From positions 868,001 through 932,000 of the forward strand of contig AP017605.1 of assembly GCA_002356515.1 (NCBI GenBank): 64,000 nucleotides of DNA, read 5' to 3'. Of the stretch, positions 17,963 to 27,635 are shown piece by piece (the stretch's first letter is position 1; the number at the start of each line of letters is the position of its first letter). The notes under the pieces are model-generated. The model had not been told where the DNA came from, did no database searches, and saw only the letters and a program-made list of their open reading frames with translations. The stretch comes from Mesorhizobium loti (GTDB lineage: Bacteria > Pseudomonadota > Alphaproteobacteria > Rhizobiales > Rhizobiaceae). The translations under genes and the position numbers were made by a program.

Positions 17963-18304
17963 TTATTTCTTGGCGTTCTGGTTGGCCACCGGCTCGCCCT
18001 TGACGCGCACATCGGCGATCGTCGAGCGCAGCGCCGTAACCTTGGTGCCACCGCCGAGGTCGATCTCGAGCTCGTTGTCGTCGATCACCTTCGTCACCTT
18101 GCCGACGAAACCGCCGCCGGTGACGACCGTGTCGCCGCGACGGACCGCCGCCAGCATCTCGCCGCGCTTCTTCAGCTGCGTGCGCTGCGGGCGGATGATC
18201 AGAAAATACATGATCACGAAAATCAGGACAAACGGCAAAATGCTGATGAACATATCGGGAGAGGCGCCGCCGATGCCTTGGGCGTATGCCGGTGTCACGA
18301 ACAT
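17963..18304 (-). CDS. yajC: Preprotein translocase subunit YajC
   Basis: A 113-residue protein with one membrane helix (SILPFVLIFVIMYFLIIRP) and the family hallmark FLIIRPQRTQLKKRGEML (residues ~40-57) and GDTVVTGGGFVGKV (~66-80). It is an auxiliary SecDF-YajC complex component and lies directly upstream of secDF on the same strand, probably as first gene of the operon. Confidence 0.96.
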   Translation of the reverse strand: MFVTPAYAQGIGGASPDMFISILPFVLIFVIMYFLIIRPQRTQLKKRGEMLAAVRRGDTVVTGGGFVGKVTKVIDDNELEIDLGGGTKVTALRSTIADVRVKGEPVANQNAKK

Positions 18305-18460
18305 CGAGGTACTCCTGAATTTTGAAAATCGGCCGCCAAACCGTGTGCTGTGAAATTTGGCGGCCCCGCGAAATTTGGCCGGAATATAGTCGGTAAAGTT
18401 GTCAATGCAACTGCGCGACCGACCAAATCGGCTGCTTTTCCGGCCTGTTCGCCCGTGTTA

Positions 18461-18509
18461 GAGCATGATCGCGAAAAGCGAGAGCCAGTTTACAGAAAAG
18501 ATCACGCTC
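18461..18509. repeat. Rhizobial intergenic palindromic repeat
   Basis: Imperfect inverted repeat with arms GAGCATGATC and GATCACGCTC (one mismatch), enclosing GCGAAAAGCGAGAGCCAG. This GAGCATGATC...AAAAG...GATC(A/T)GCTC form looks like the short palindromic repeats scattered through rhizobial genomes. It lies between yajC and the DUF815 gene. Confidence 0.6.
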
Positions 18510-18596
18510 GAACAAAAGGTTGGGACCGGTTTCGAACCCGACGGATTCGAACGTGTCCCACCTGCCCGCCCCAGGAAACGAGCCAAAAGACCCGAA

Positions 18597-19472
18597 ATGA
18601 CCGACAGCACCATCGACGCCCTCAACAAGAAACTCGACCGCCTGATCGAGGCTGTCGGCCGCCTCGCCCCGCCGCCGGTGCCTGAAACCGACCTCGGCGG
18701 GGCCGACTGCTTCGTCTGGCAGGCCGATCCCGGCTATCTGGAGCCGGTGCGCAAGGTCAACCGCGTCGACATCGGCCTGATCCGCGGCGTCGACCGTGTC
18801 CGCGACATCCTCGTCGACAACACCCAGCGCTTCGCCGCCGGCTTTGCCGCCAACAACGTGCTGTTGTGGGGCGCGCGCGGCATGGGCAAATCGTCGCTGG
18901 TCAAGGCCGTGCATGCCGAGGTCAATGCCAAGGCCAAATCCGACCTCCCGTTGAAGCTGATCGAGATTCACCGCGAAGACATCGACACGCTGCCCAAACT
19001 GATGGGTTTGCTGAAGGCGGCGCCCTTCCGCGTCATCCTGTTTTGCGACGACCTGTCCTTCGATCATGACGACACCTCCTACAAATCGCTGAAGGCGGCA
19101 CTCGAAGGCGGCGTCGAAGGCCGCCCGGCCAATGTCATCTTCTACGCCACCTCGAACCGGCGCCATCTGTTGCCGCGCGACATGATCGACAATGAGCGCT
19201 CGACCGCCATCAACCCGTCCGAAGCGGTCGAGGAAAAGGTCTCGCTCTCCGATCGGTTCGGCCTGTGGCTCGGCTTCCACAAATGTTCGCAGGACGAGTA
19301 TCTCGAGATGATCAACGGCTATGTGAGCCATCATGGCCTTGACATCGACCCCGAGCAGTTGCGCGCGGAAGCGCTGGAATGGGCGACGACGCGCGGCAGC
19401 CGCTCAGGCCGGGTCGCCTGGCAGTTCACGCAGGATTTGGCCGGCAGGCTTGGCAAACCGCTGAAGGATTGA
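18597..19472 (+). CDS. DUF815 family AAA-type ATP-binding protein
   Basis: A 291-residue P-loop ATPase. An N-terminal helix region (LNKKLDRLIEAVGRLAPPP) precedes the Walker A motif GARGMGKSSLVKA (about residues 89-101) and a Walker B-like strand FRVILFCDDLSF (~143-154). Segments YATSNRRHLLPRDM and FGLWLGFHKCSQDEYLEM are typical of DUF815. Function in bacteria is not settled. The start at 18597 is the Met beginning the conserved part; the frame runs upstream into the palindromic repeat. The gene converges with an AraC regulator, six bases from its stop. Confidence 0.88.
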   Translation: MTDSTIDALNKKLDRLIEAVGRLAPPPVPETDLGGADCFVWQADPGYLEPVRKVNRVDIGLIRGVDRVRDILVDNTQRFAAGFAANNVLLWGARGMGKSSLVKAVHAEVNAKAKSDLPLKLIEIHREDIDTLPKLMGLLKAAPFRVILFCDDLSFDHDDTSYKSLKAALEGGVEGRPANVIFYATSNRRHLLPRDMIDNERSTAINPSEAVEEKVSLSDRFGLWLGFHKCSQDEYLEMINGYVSHHGLDIDPEQLRAEALEWATTRGSRSGRVAWQFTQDLAGRLGKPLKD

Positions 19473-19478
19473 GGCGTC

Positions 19479-20315
19479 TCACTCGGGTGGCCGCGCTCGT
19501 CGCAAGTCGCGCGGCGTTTGGCCAATCTCGCGGCGCATCCAATGCGCCAGATGTGACTGGTGCGCGAAGCCCGTCAATTCCGCCACCTCGCTTGTGCTGA
19601 GATCGCCCTGCTGCAAGAGGACGCGCGCGCGTTCGACGCGGCGTCGCAACACATAGCGATGCAGGGTGACACCCGTCGCCACCTTGAACCATGTCCGCAA
19701 ATGCGAACTGCTCGCGCCGGCAACCCGGGCTAGTCGGTCGATCGAGAGCGGCTGGTGTAGAGCGGCCTCAATATGCTCCAGGACACGCTTGAGCTGGGTG
19801 TCCGACAAGCGGCTCGTTCGATCGATGTCTATATCGTCGACGCCAAGCAGCCTGACCGCGAGCGCGGCGCCAATGCTGTCGGCAAACAGAGAGCCGCTCG
19901 GCGCGCCTGCATCGAGATCGCTCTGGAGTGCTCGAGCAAGATGCTCGATGCGCTGGTCGCGAAGCAGATGGCGTGTGTCGAGCCGCGATACCGACGCCCC
20001 GCCGCCAAGTTCCGCCGCCACCCTTTCCATCAAGGCTGGCTGCAAGACAATCTCGACTGTATCGAAGGGAGTTTCAGCCTCGAAACCGCCCTCCTCGCCG
20101 GCCGGCACCAAGTCGATATCGCCGGCGCGCCTGACGAAATAGCGCCCAACCTGATTGCAGTAGGATCGTGTCGCCGCGCTTGCATGCAGCATGACGCGAT
20201 GGTGCGGCGCCCGCGACAGACGATGGACACCTGCTTCAATATGCCGGGAAACCATTGTCACGTCGGACGGAGATCGGGCCGGGGCGAATTGCGGACGCAT
20301 GCTCTCTCGATTCAT
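19479..20315 (-). CDS. AraC family transcriptional regulator
   Basis: A 278-residue regulator. The N-terminal half is a ligand-binding-like region, and the last ~100 residues are the double helix-turn-helix: LSIDRLARVAGASSSHLRTW (first HTH) and LSTSEVAELTGFAHQSHLAH (second), ending GQTPRDLRRARPPE. It is divergent from an NAD-binding epimerase gene (start 20412) across a 96-base gap, the usual layout for a regulator and its target. The inducer is unknown. Confidence 0.9.
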   Translation of the reverse strand: MNRESMRPQFAPARSPSDVTMVSRHIEAGVHRLSRAPHHRVMLHASAATRSYCNQVGRYFVRRAGDIDLVPAGEEGGFEAETPFDTVEIVLQPALMERVAAELGGGASVSRLDTRHLLRDQRIEHLARALQSDLDAGAPSGSLFADSIGAALAVRLLGVDDIDIDRTSRLSDTQLKRVLEHIEAALHQPLSIDRLARVAGASSSHLRTWFKVATGVTLHRYVLRRRVERARVLLQQGDLSTSEVAELTGFAHQSHLAHWMRREIGQTPRDLRRARPPE

Positions 20316-20411
20316 GGCGAAACCTGTTCAAGATTTGGCAATTCCCGCGCGATTTTCAATGCCGCGAACCTGTACGCACGCCTCTCCATCAAGCTTGGAA
20401 GAGAGGTTGCC

Positions 20412-21302
20412 ATGAGTTTCTATGTTGTTGTCGGCGCAGGCCCGGTTGGACGCGAGACCGCCCGCCTTCTCGGTGAACAAGGACATGATGTCGTTCTCAC
20501 CAGCCGAAGCGTCGGTTCGAACGCGTTGCAGAACGTGCGGACCATACAGGCCGATGCCACGGACGCCTCGGAACTGTCGCGTATCTGCCGAGGCGCCGAT
20601 GCCATCTTCATGTGCGCCATGGCCGCATATCATCGGTGGCCGACCGACTTTTTCCCCATCATCGACGGCACCGTGCGCGCGGCCGAAGCGGTCGGCGCGA
20701 AGCTCATCGTGCTCGGGAACCTCTATGGTTATGGGGAAAATGCCGACAGCCCGCTTCGCTCGGATCTGTCCCTGGACCCGACGTCGAGAAAGGGAACGGC
20801 CAGGACGATCATGTGGCAGCGGGCGGTCCGTGCCGATGTACCGGCCATCGAAATACGCTCCAGCGACTATCTCGGACATGGCGCCATCAGCTACTTCTCG
20901 CTGGTCGCGCTGCCCTCCATCATCGAGGGCAAGCCCACCGCCTTTATCGGAGACCTCGACGCGACTCATGCCTGGACCTTCACCAAGGACGTCGCGAGCA
21001 CGCTGGTTGCGGCCGCTCACTACAAGGGTGAATGGGACCGGGCATTTCACGTTCCCTCGCAATACGCCTCACCCAGGGAACTCATCCAGAAAACCGCGGT
21101 GATGCTCGGACAAGAGGTTCCAGCGATACGCTCCTATTCCGTCGCCGAGATGGAAGCCTTGGGCATGCATGAGCTCATCGAGATGAGCTATCTTTTCGAG
21201 AGCCCCTTGCTGGTTGATGCCTCCGACACCGAGGCGTTTCTAGGGGTGAAGGCCAGTAGCATCGAGGAGATGATCACCGACACGCTGCGCGATCATCTGT
21301 GA
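20412..21302 (+). CDS. NAD-dependent epimerase/dehydratase family protein (atypical SDR)
   Basis: A 296-residue Rossmann-fold protein. The N-terminus YVVVGAGPVGRETARLLGEQ carries a GxGxxG variant nucleotide-binding motif. The later YGYGENA (about residues 103-109) lies where SDR enzymes have the active Tyr, but no clear YxxxK pair was confirmed. The ATG at 20412 lies behind GAGAGG and follows a long upstream frame on the same strand that is non-coding. It is likely regulated by the divergent AraC protein at 19479. Substrate unknown. Confidence 0.85.
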   Translation: MSFYVVVGAGPVGRETARLLGEQGHDVVLTSRSVGSNALQNVRTIQADATDASELSRICRGADAIFMCAMAAYHRWPTDFFPIIDGTVRAAEAVGAKLIVLGNLYGYGENADSPLRSDLSLDPTSRKGTARTIMWQRAVRADVPAIEIRSSDYLGHGAISYFSLVALPSIIEGKPTAFIGDLDATHAWTFTKDVASTLVAAAHYKGEWDRAFHVPSQYASPRELIQKTAVMLGQEVPAIRSYSVAEMEALGMHELIEMSYLFESPLLVDASDTEAFLGVKASSIEEMITDTLRDHL

Positions 21303-21332
21303 ATCCCGCAGGCGGGCTTTTTGCACAATCTG

Positions 21333-21360
21333 AAAAAGCCCGCTCCTTGCGGGGCGGGCT
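21333..21360 (-). terminator. Terminator of the LytM-factor gene
   Basis: On the minus strand the stem AGCCCGC ... GCGGGCT is followed by TTTTTC. It lies 54 bases past the stop at 21414. The adjacent plus-strand GCGGGCTTTTT (21312-21322) can pair across to it and may serve the epimerase gene. Confidence 0.65.
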
Positions 21361-21413
21361 GAGCCGGCGGGCCGGACTGGAGGTCAGACGGCCCGCAAAT
21401 CGCTTTTTTTATT

Positions 21414-22961
21414 CTATTCGAGATAGGTCGAGGGATCGACCGGCGCCGAGTTCTTGCGCACTTCGAAGTGCAGTTTCGGCGAGTCCGTCGTGCCGCTCAT
21501 GCCCGACAAGGCGATTTCCTGGCCGCGCTTGACCTTCTGGCCGCGCTGCACCTCGATCGAGCTGGCATGACCATAGACGGTGACCAGGCCGTTCTCGTGG
21601 CGCACCAGCACCGTATTGCCGAATTCCTTGAGCCCGTCGCCGGCGTAGATGACGACGCCGTTCTCGGCCGCCTTGATCGGCGTGCCCGAGGGCACCGCGA
21701 TATCGACGCCGTCCTTGCCGGATCCGAAACCGGAGATCACCCGGCCGCGCACCGGCCAGCGCATCTTGCCGATGCCGGTGGCATCCGGCGCCACCGCCTC
21801 GTCATCCTCAGCCTGCTGGATGACCTTCGCGTCTTTCTTCGGCGGCGTGTAGGATGCCAGCGTTTCCGACGGCGTGGCCTTTGCCGGGGGCTGCGTGGTT
21901 GCCGTGGTCACCGGATCGACCTTCGCCGGCTTGGCGCTGGCGACCGTCGCGGTTCCGCCGGCAGGCACCTTCAGGGTCTGGCCGATCTTGAGCAAGCCAT
22001 CCTTCATGCCGTTGGCCTGCTTCAGCGCAACGACGCCGACGCCGGTCTTCCTGGCGATCGAGGACATCGTGTCGCCCGACTGGACTGTGTAGGTGCCCGG
22101 GGCGCCGGTAGCCTTGGCGACCTGCGCCGGCTTGGGCTCCTTGGGCTGGCTCGCGGCGGCCGACGCATCGACCTGCGCGGCGGCCTTGCCCTCCTTGAGC
22201 TTGGGCTGCTGCGGCAGGACGGCGACCTTGTCCGGCGCGGTGGCCGGCAAATCGCGCTTGCCATCCTTCGCCGGCCCGTCCTTCAACTGCTTGGCATCGG
22301 CGACCTTCGGCTCGGCCTTGCTCGAATAGGCATAGGCCGGAATAACGATCTTCTGACCGGTCTTCAGCCCTTTGGTCGGGCTGAGACCATTCACCTTCAT
22401 GATGACATCGGCCGGAACCTTGTAGTGCGCGGCCAAGCCGGAAATGGTCTCGCCGTCCCTGACGACGATTTCGGTCGCGTGCGGCCTGCCCGCCTCGGCC
22501 ACCTTCGGCGCGTCGGGCTGGGCATTCTTGAATGGCTTGGCGGCAGGCTCGACGGTACCGGTTGTCGTCCTGTCGACATGGGGAGCGGGCCGGACCATGG
22601 CGGGTGCCGACGCAACACGCACCGGATTGGCGGCGGGCGCGAGAGCCGGCGCGGGTTGCGCCTGGGCAGAAACGGGCGGCGGCAACGGGCGGCTCGAAAC
22701 CGGTTCAACGCTGGAGCGGCTGACCGACTGGGTGTGGCTGCCGTCAAGCGGCGCGGCCGACACATCGCCCGGATAGGGCTGCACGGCATCCTGCTTGTTG
22801 ATGATGGCGCGCTGATTGTTGGTCGAGGAAGTGAAGACATCGTCGACACTGTTGAACCGCGAAGCCTGGGAACTGCACCCGGCGGCCGCGCCCGCAATCA
22901 TGAGAACAGCGCAGCCCCGCGCCAGATTGCGACTATTTGTCTTCAAAACACTGAGTTGCAT
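21414..22961 (-). CDS. NlpD-like lipoprotein: two LysM domains plus a degenerate M23/LytM domain
   Basis: A 515-residue outer-membrane lipoprotein candidate. Start at MQLSVLKTN (22961); the signal ends at AAGAAAGCSS, with the lipobox cysteine at about residue 29. A long Pro/Ala/Lys-rich disordered stretch separates LysM1 (VVRDGETISGLAAHYKVP) from LysM2 (YTVQSGDTMSSIARKTG). The C-terminal M23 fold shows GKDGVDIAVPSGTPI and KLHFEVRKNSAPVDPSTYLE. The first zinc ligand and the first His of the HxH pair are replaced, as in NlpD/EnvC, so it more likely activates an amidase than cuts peptidoglycan itself. It is downstream of pcm and surE, the usual place for nlpD. Confidence 0.85.
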   Translation of the reverse strand: MQLSVLKTNSRNLARGCAVLMIAGAAAGCSSQASRFNSVDDVFTSSTNNQRAIINKQDAVQPYPGDVSAAPLDGSHTQSVSRSSVEPVSSRPLPPPVSAQAQPAPALAPAANPVRVASAPAMVRPAPHVDRTTTGTVEPAAKPFKNAQPDAPKVAEAGRPHATEIVVRDGETISGLAAHYKVPADVIMKVNGLSPTKGLKTGQKIVIPAYAYSSKAEPKVADAKQLKDGPAKDGKRDLPATAPDKVAVLPQQPKLKEGKAAAQVDASAAASQPKEPKPAQVAKATGAPGTYTVQSGDTMSSIARKTGVGVVALKQANGMKDGLLKIGQTLKVPAGGTATVASAKPAKVDPVTTATTQPPAKATPSETLASYTPPKKDAKVIQQAEDDEAVAPDATGIGKMRWPVRGRVISGFGSGKDGVDIAVPSGTPIKAAENGVVIYAGDGLKEFGNTVLVRHENGLVTVYGHASSIEVQRGQKVKRGQEIALSGMSGTTDSPKLHFEVRKNSAPVDPSTYLE

Positions 22962-23140
22962 CGCACTAACCCGCACAAACTCTGCACCAACTGAGACAGG
23001 ATTAAAGCGCGTTAATGTTACTGGGCGGTTAACCCATTAGAATCCGACGAAAATTTTCTTAAAACATTTTGGGGATAGCTGGAGGCATGGATCATGAGGC
23101 CGAACAGGTGTTCGACCGCGGATCAGTGCTCTGCCGGAAA

Positions 23141-23794
23141 CTAGATCACCGCGGCGACGCTGCGCAGGATCGGCTGCAGCCGCACGAGGCCGATATCCTC
23201 GCGCTCGAAGCGGCTGCCGACCTTGGTGAGCTTGGCAAGCACCTGCTCGCCCTCCTCCGGCCCGATCGGTGCGATGACGATGCCGCCGCTCGACAATTGG
23301 TCGAGCAGGAAGCGCGGCAGGCTGTCGAAAGCCGCCCAGGCGACGATGCGGTCGAACGGCCCTTCGGCCGGCAAGCCGCCGGAGCCGTCCGTCTGGCGTA
23401 CGATGACGTTGCCGATGCCGAGCGCCTCGAAACGCTGCCTGGCCTGCTCGACAAGCGTCTTGTAGCGATCGACGGTGACGATCCGCGCCGCCAGCCGCGA
23501 CATCACCGCCGCCGTATAGCCGGAGCCGGTGCCGATCTCGAGCACGCGGTTTCCCGCTTCGATGGCAAGAGCCGCGATCACTGCCGCCTGCATGTCGGCG
23601 CCTTCGATCGCCTCGCCGCACTCGATCGGCAGCATGCGGTCGGACCAGGCGATCTGATGGAAATGGGGCGCCAGGAAACCGCGCCGTGGCGTCGCCTCGA
23701 AAGCCGCGATCAGCGCCTTCGGCACGGTTCCCCTGCCGCGCAGGCGCAACAGGAAAGCGGCAAATCCTTCGCGGTCATCGATTGGCAGGTTCAT
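23141..23794 (-). CDS. pcm: Protein-L-isoaspartate O-methyltransferase
   Basis: A 217-residue SAM-dependent methyltransferase that starts the repair of isoaspartyl residues in aged proteins. The SAM motif is [20 protein letters not shown] (residues ~91-110). The segment [20 protein letters not shown] replaces the usual GQTISQP region, so this copy is somewhat divergent. Its start overlaps the surE stop by four bases (ATGA). A second Pcm-like gene lies at 50265. Confidence 0.88.
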   Translation of the reverse strand: MNLPIDDREGFAAFLLRLRGRGTVPKALIAAFEATPRRGFLAPHFHQIAWSDRMLPIECGEAIEGADMQAAVIAALAIEAGNRVLEIGTGSGYTAAVMSRLAARIVTVDRYKTLVEQARQRFEALGIGNVIVRQTDGSGGLPAEGPFDRIVAWAAFDSLPRFLLDQLSSGGIVIAPIGPEEGEQVLAKLTKVGSRFEREDIGLVRLQPILRSVAAVI

Positions 23795-24549
23795 GCAAGC
23801 GCCTTGCTCAGCTGGTCACGGATCTCATGCGCGGTGAGGTCGAGCTGCAACGGCGTCACCGACACCAGGCGGTTGCGCAGCGCGTAGAGGTCGGTGCCGT
23901 GCTTGCCCTCAACCGGCTCGCGGCCGAAGCGCAGCCAGTAGTAAGGCAGGCCGCGCCCGTCACGGCGCTCGTCGACCCACAGGCTGTGCACGAGCTTTCC
24001 TTGCGTGGTGACCACTGTGCCGGCAACCTCTTCGGGCAGGCAGTTGGGAAAATTGACGTTGAGCAGCACGCCGTCCGGCAGCGGCGTCGCGACGAGCTTC
24101 TTCAGCAGTGCCGGCGCCAGCGCCTCGGTGGTCTCGTAAGGCACGACGCGATCCTCGCCGACATAGGAGTAACCCTGGCTGAGCGCGATCGAGCGGATAC
24201 CGAGCAGCGCGCCTTCCATGGCGCCGGCGACGGTTCCCGAATAAGTCACGTCGTCGGCGATGTTGGCGCCCGAATTGATGCCGGACAGGATCAGGTCCGG
24301 CGCACCGGGCAGGATCTTCTTGACCCCCATGATGACGCAATCGGTCGGTGTGCCGCGCACGGCGAAGTGCTTTTCGCCGATCTTGCGCAGCCGCAGCGGC
24401 TCCGAGATCGACAGCGAATGGGCATAGCCGGACTGGTCCTGCTCCGGCGCCACCACCCAGACATCGTCGGACAGTGTGCGCGCGACGCGTTCAAGCGACG
24501 CCAGGCCCTCGGCATGAATGCCGTCGTCATTGGTCAGAAGAATGCGCAT
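23791..24549 (-). CDS. surE: 5'/3'-nucleotidase SurE
   Basis: A 252-residue metal-dependent nucleotidase. The N-terminus [16 protein letters not shown] carries the Asp pair that binds the metal, and [20 protein letters not shown] (residues ~84-103) carries the conserved Asn and metal-loop residues. [13 protein letters not shown] is also typical. It shares one base with the serS stop (TAATG), a tight coupling, and its own stop overlaps pcm. SurE acts on purine mononucleotides, and with Pcm is linked to stationary-phase survival. Confidence 0.96.
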   Translation of the reverse strand: MRILLTNDDGIHAEGLASLERVARTLSDDVWVVAPEQDQSGYAHSLSISEPLRLRKIGEKHFAVRGTPTDCVIMGVKKILPGAPDLILSGINSGANIADDVTYSGTVAGAMEGALLGIRSIALSQGYSYVGEDRVVPYETTEALAPALLKKLVATPLPDGVLLNVNFPNCLPEEVAGTVVTTQGKLVHSLWVDERRDGRGLPYYWLRFGREPVEGKHGTDLYALRNRLVSVTPLQLDLTAHEIRDQLSKALA

Positions 24550-25853
24550 TACTTCGCTTCGATCTTTGCCAGACCGCCCATGTAAGGCCGCAGCACTTCA
24601 GGAATGGTTACGCTGCCATCTTCATTCTGGTAGTTTTCGATGACGGCAATGAGAGCGCGGCCGACAGCGGTGCCCGAACCGTTGAGCGTATGGACGAAAC
24701 GGTTGCCCTTGCCATCCTTGTCCTTGTAGCGGGCGTCCATGCGCCGCGCCTGGAAATCGCCGCAGACCGAGCAGGACGAGATTTCGCGATAGGCATTCTG
24801 GCCGGGCAGCCAAACCTCGATGTCATAGGTCTTGCGCGCACCAAAGCCCATGTCGCCGGTGCATAGCACCATGGTGCGGAACGGCAATTCCAGCCGCTTC
24901 AGCACTTCCTCGGCGCATTGCGTCATCCGCTCATGCTCGGCGAGTGAGGATTCCTGGTCGGTGACCGACACCAGTTCGACCTTGTAGAACTGGTGCTGGC
25001 GCAGCATGCCGCGCGTGTCGCGCCCGGCCGAGCCCGCCTCGGAGCGGAAGCACGGCGTCAGTGCGGTATAGCGCAGCGGCAGCTTTTCATGCGCGGTGAT
25101 TTCCTCGCGCACAAGGTTGGTGAGCGGCACTTCGGCGGTCGGGATCAGGCCAAGCCTGCCCTCCCCGTGCTTCACAAAGAACAGGTCCTCCTCGAATTTC
25201 GGCAACTGGTTGGTGCCGAAAAGCACCTCGTCGCGCACCATTAGCGGCGGGATCACTTCCTCATAGCCATGCTCGGTCGTGTGCAGGTCGAGCATGAACT
25301 GGCCAATGGCGCGTTCCATCCGCGCCAGGCCGCTCTTCAGCACGGTGAAGCGCGAGCCCGACAGCTTTGCCGCCCGCTCGAAATCCATCATGCCGAGCGC
25401 TTCGCCGATCTCGAAATGCTCCTTCACCCAGTTCGGCCGCGTCGGCAGCTTGCCGACAATGTGCTTGACCACATTGTCATGCTCGTCCTTGCCGACAGGC
25501 ACGTCTTCGAGCGGCACATTGGGCAGCACCGCCAACGCGTCGTTCAGCGCCTTGTCGAGCTCGCGCTCGCGCGCCTCGCCATTCTGGATGAAAGTCTTGA
25601 TCTCGCCGACTTCGGCCTTCAGCTTCTCGGCAAGGGCGGCATCGCCCGAACGCATGGCGTTGCCGATCTCTTTCGAGGCGGCGTTGCGGCGCTCCTGCTT
25701 GGTCTGCAACTCGGTGACGTGCTCGCGCCGCGCCTCGTCTTTGGCGATCAGCCCGTCGACGGTGGACTGCGCCTCAGCCGCCGACCACGAGCGCTTCACC
25801 AGCGCCTCGACAAGGGCCTTCGGGTTGTCGCGAATCCATTTAATGTCAAGCAT
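24549..25853 (-). CDS. serS: Serine--tRNA ligase
   Basis: A 434-residue class II aminoacyl-tRNA synthetase. An N-terminal coiled-coil arm (residues ~30-105) carries the tRNA-binding helices. Motif 2 is [19 protein letters not shown] (~265-283) and motif 3 is [17 protein letters not shown] (~395-410). It begins just after tatC and leads the surE-pcm operon. The ATG at 25853 starts [18 protein letters not shown], the standard SerRS N-terminus. Confidence 0.97.
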   Translation of the reverse strand: MLDIKWIRDNPKALVEALVKRSWSAAEAQSTVDGLIAKDEARREHVTELQTKQERRNAASKEIGNAMRSGDAALAEKLKAEVGEIKTFIQNGEARERELDKALNDALAVLPNVPLEDVPVGKDEHDNVVKHIVGKLPTRPNWVKEHFEIGEALGMMDFERAAKLSGSRFTVLKSGLARMERAIGQFMLDLHTTEHGYEEVIPPLMVRDEVLFGTNQLPKFEEDLFFVKHGEGRLGLIPTAEVPLTNLVREEITAHEKLPLRYTALTPCFRSEAGSAGRDTRGMLRQHQFYKVELVSVTDQESSLAEHERMTQCAEEVLKRLELPFRTMVLCTGDMGFGARKTYDIEVWLPGQNAYREISSCSVCGDFQARRMDARYKDKDGKGNRFVHTLNGSGTAVGRALIAVIENYQNEDGSVTIPEVLRPYMGGLAKIEAK

Positions 25854-25955
25854 GGTTTATCCGTCCTCAGCTATGCGAGAGGGCGTAAACCGCATCCTTG
25901 ATTGATGCAAGATAGACCGGGCAGCGACTGTCTCTTTCCGACGCTGCCTGTTGTT

Positions 25956-26831
25956 TTACGAAGCAGCCGGCGCTGGAGGCTCGTCCGGCGTTTTGTCCGC
26001 CACGGTTTCCCCGGCCTCTTGCTTCTCGCGTGCCAGCCGCTGCTTTTCCTGGTCCCGCTCAATCCAACGCGCGGCCCAGATCGAGACCTCGTAGAGAAGG
26101 ATGGTCGGAATGGCCAGGCCGATCTGGCTCATCGGATCAGGCGGCGTCAGCACGGCCGCAACGATGAAGGCGATGACGATCGCCCATTTGCGTTTTTCCG
26201 CCAGCGCCTTGGACGACAGCATGCCGACACGCGTCATCAGGCTGGTCACCACCGGCAGCTGGAACACCAGGCCGAAGGAGAAGATCAGCGTCATGATCAG
26301 GCTGAGATATTCCGACACTTTCGGCAGCAGCGAAATCTGCACCTGGTCGTCCGTCCCGACCTGCTGCATGGCGAGGAAAAACCACATAACCATCGGCGTG
26401 AAGAAGAAATAGACCAGCGAGGCGCCCATCAGGAACAGGATGGGCGACGCGATCAGGAACGGCAGAAAGGCGTTGCGCTCGTTCTTGTAGAGGCCGGGCG
26501 CGATGAATTTGTAGATCTGCGTGGCGATCAGCGGAAAGGCGATGACCATGCCGCCGAACATGGCGAGCTTGACCTGGGTGAAGAAGAATTCCTGCGGCGC
26601 GGTGTAGATCAGCTCGACCTTGTGTGGATCGAGACCCGCCCACTTCGTCGCCCATTTGAACGGGACGACCAGAAGGTTGAACAGCTTCTTGGCGAAGAAG
26701 AAGCACACCAGGAAAGCGACGAAGAAGCCACCCAGCGACCAGATCAGTCGCCGGCGCAGCTCGATCAGATGCTCCATCAACGGAGCCGACGACTTTTCGA
26801 TCTCGTCCTTTTCCTTGTCCGAAACGCTCAC
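25956..26831 (-). CDS. tatC: Twin-arginine translocase subunit TatC
   Basis: A 291-residue six-helix membrane protein, the core receptor of the Tat pathway for folded proteins. The N-terminal ELRRRLIWSLGGFFVAFLVC is diagnostic, as is the central KVSEYLSLIMTLIFSFGLVFQLPV region. The C-terminal tail (AREKQEAGETVADKTPDE) is hydrophilic. Its start overlaps the tatB stop by four bases, so tatA-tatB-tatC form an operon on the minus strand. Confidence 0.97.
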   Translation of the reverse strand: MSVSDKEKDEIEKSSAPLMEHLIELRRRLIWSLGGFFVAFLVCFFFAKKLFNLLVVPFKWATKWAGLDPHKVELIYTAPQEFFFTQVKLAMFGGMVIAFPLIATQIYKFIAPGLYKNERNAFLPFLIASPILFLMGASLVYFFFTPMVMWFFLAMQQVGTDDQVQISLLPKVSEYLSLIMTLIFSFGLVFQLPVVTSLMTRVGMLSSKALAEKRKWAIVIAFIVAAVLTPPDPMSQIGLAIPTILLYEVSIWAARWIERDQEKQRLAREKQEAGETVADKTPDEPPAPAAS

Positions 26832-27604
26832 TTGGCGGCTCCCGCCGTCTTCTTGGTCGCCGGCTTTTTCACCGCGGCAGGCTTCGGTTCGGCTTTCGCC
26901 TCGGTCTTTGCGGCAGTTGCCTTGGTAGCAGCCGCCTTGGCGGCGGCGGACTTCGTCGAGGCGGTGGCTTCAGGCTTTGCCGCCGTCGCGGCCTTTGTCG
27001 ACGTTTTAGGTGCGGGTGTAGCTTTTGCCGTCACCACCTTCGCGGAAGTCGCGGCCTTGGACGGCGCTTTCGCCGCCGGCGCCGTCTTGACGGCTTTCTT
27101 GGCTGCGGATGCCTTCGGCGCCACGGCGGGTTCCGTGGATGTCGCCACCACCGATTCATCGGTCATCGCCGGGAAAATCGGCGTTGGCGGCGCGGCCTCT
27201 GGCCCGCTGACGCCAGGCATTTCCGTCGCGCCATTCTTCAGTGGCTCGGCCGCCTGTGGGGTCGAAGCAGCGGGTGCCGAGGGATCGGCCGCCGGCTTCG
27301 GCTTCATCGCCGCGTCGACACCGGCGCGCACATCGGCGGCCGCCTGCTCGAACGGATTGAGCTGCTTCTTGATTTCGGCAACGGGGCTGAGGCCCCTGAG
27401 CTCGTCGACCGATTTCTTGACGTCGTCGAGCTCGGCTTCCTTCAGCGCTTCGTTGAACTGTTTCTGGAAGTCGGCGGCCATGGCACGCAGCTTCGCCGTG
27501 GTGCGCCCGAAGGTGCGCAGCATATTGGGCAAATCCTTGGGCCCGACGACCACGATCATGACGATCGCAATCACCAGCATTTCGGTCCAGCCGACTTCAA
27601 ACAT
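26828..27604 (-). CDS. tatB: Sec-independent protein translocase subunit TatB
   Basis: A 258-residue protein. The first ~20 residues (MFEVGWTEMLVIAIVMIVVV then GPKDLP) are the TatB membrane anchor and hinge, followed by an amphipathic helix (LRTFGRTTAKLRAMAADFQK). The distal ~150 residues are Ala/Lys/Pro-rich, low complexity, much longer than the E. coli protein but common in rhizobia. It overlaps tatC by four bases and lies 31 bases after tatA. Confidence 0.93.
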   Translation of the reverse strand: MFEVGWTEMLVIAIVMIVVVGPKDLPNMLRTFGRTTAKLRAMAADFQKQFNEALKEAELDDVKKSVDELRGLSPVAEIKKQLNPFEQAAADVRAGVDAAMKPKPAADPSAPAASTPQAAEPLKNGATEMPGVSGPEAAPPTPIFPAMTDESVVATSTEPAVAPKASAAKKAVKTAPAAKAPSKAATSAKVVTAKATPAPKTSTKAATAAKPEATASTKSAAAKAAATKATAAKTEAKAEPKPAAVKKPATKKTAGAAK

Positions 27605-27635
27605 GGCACTCTGTTCCGACTAGAACTTTTTTGGC

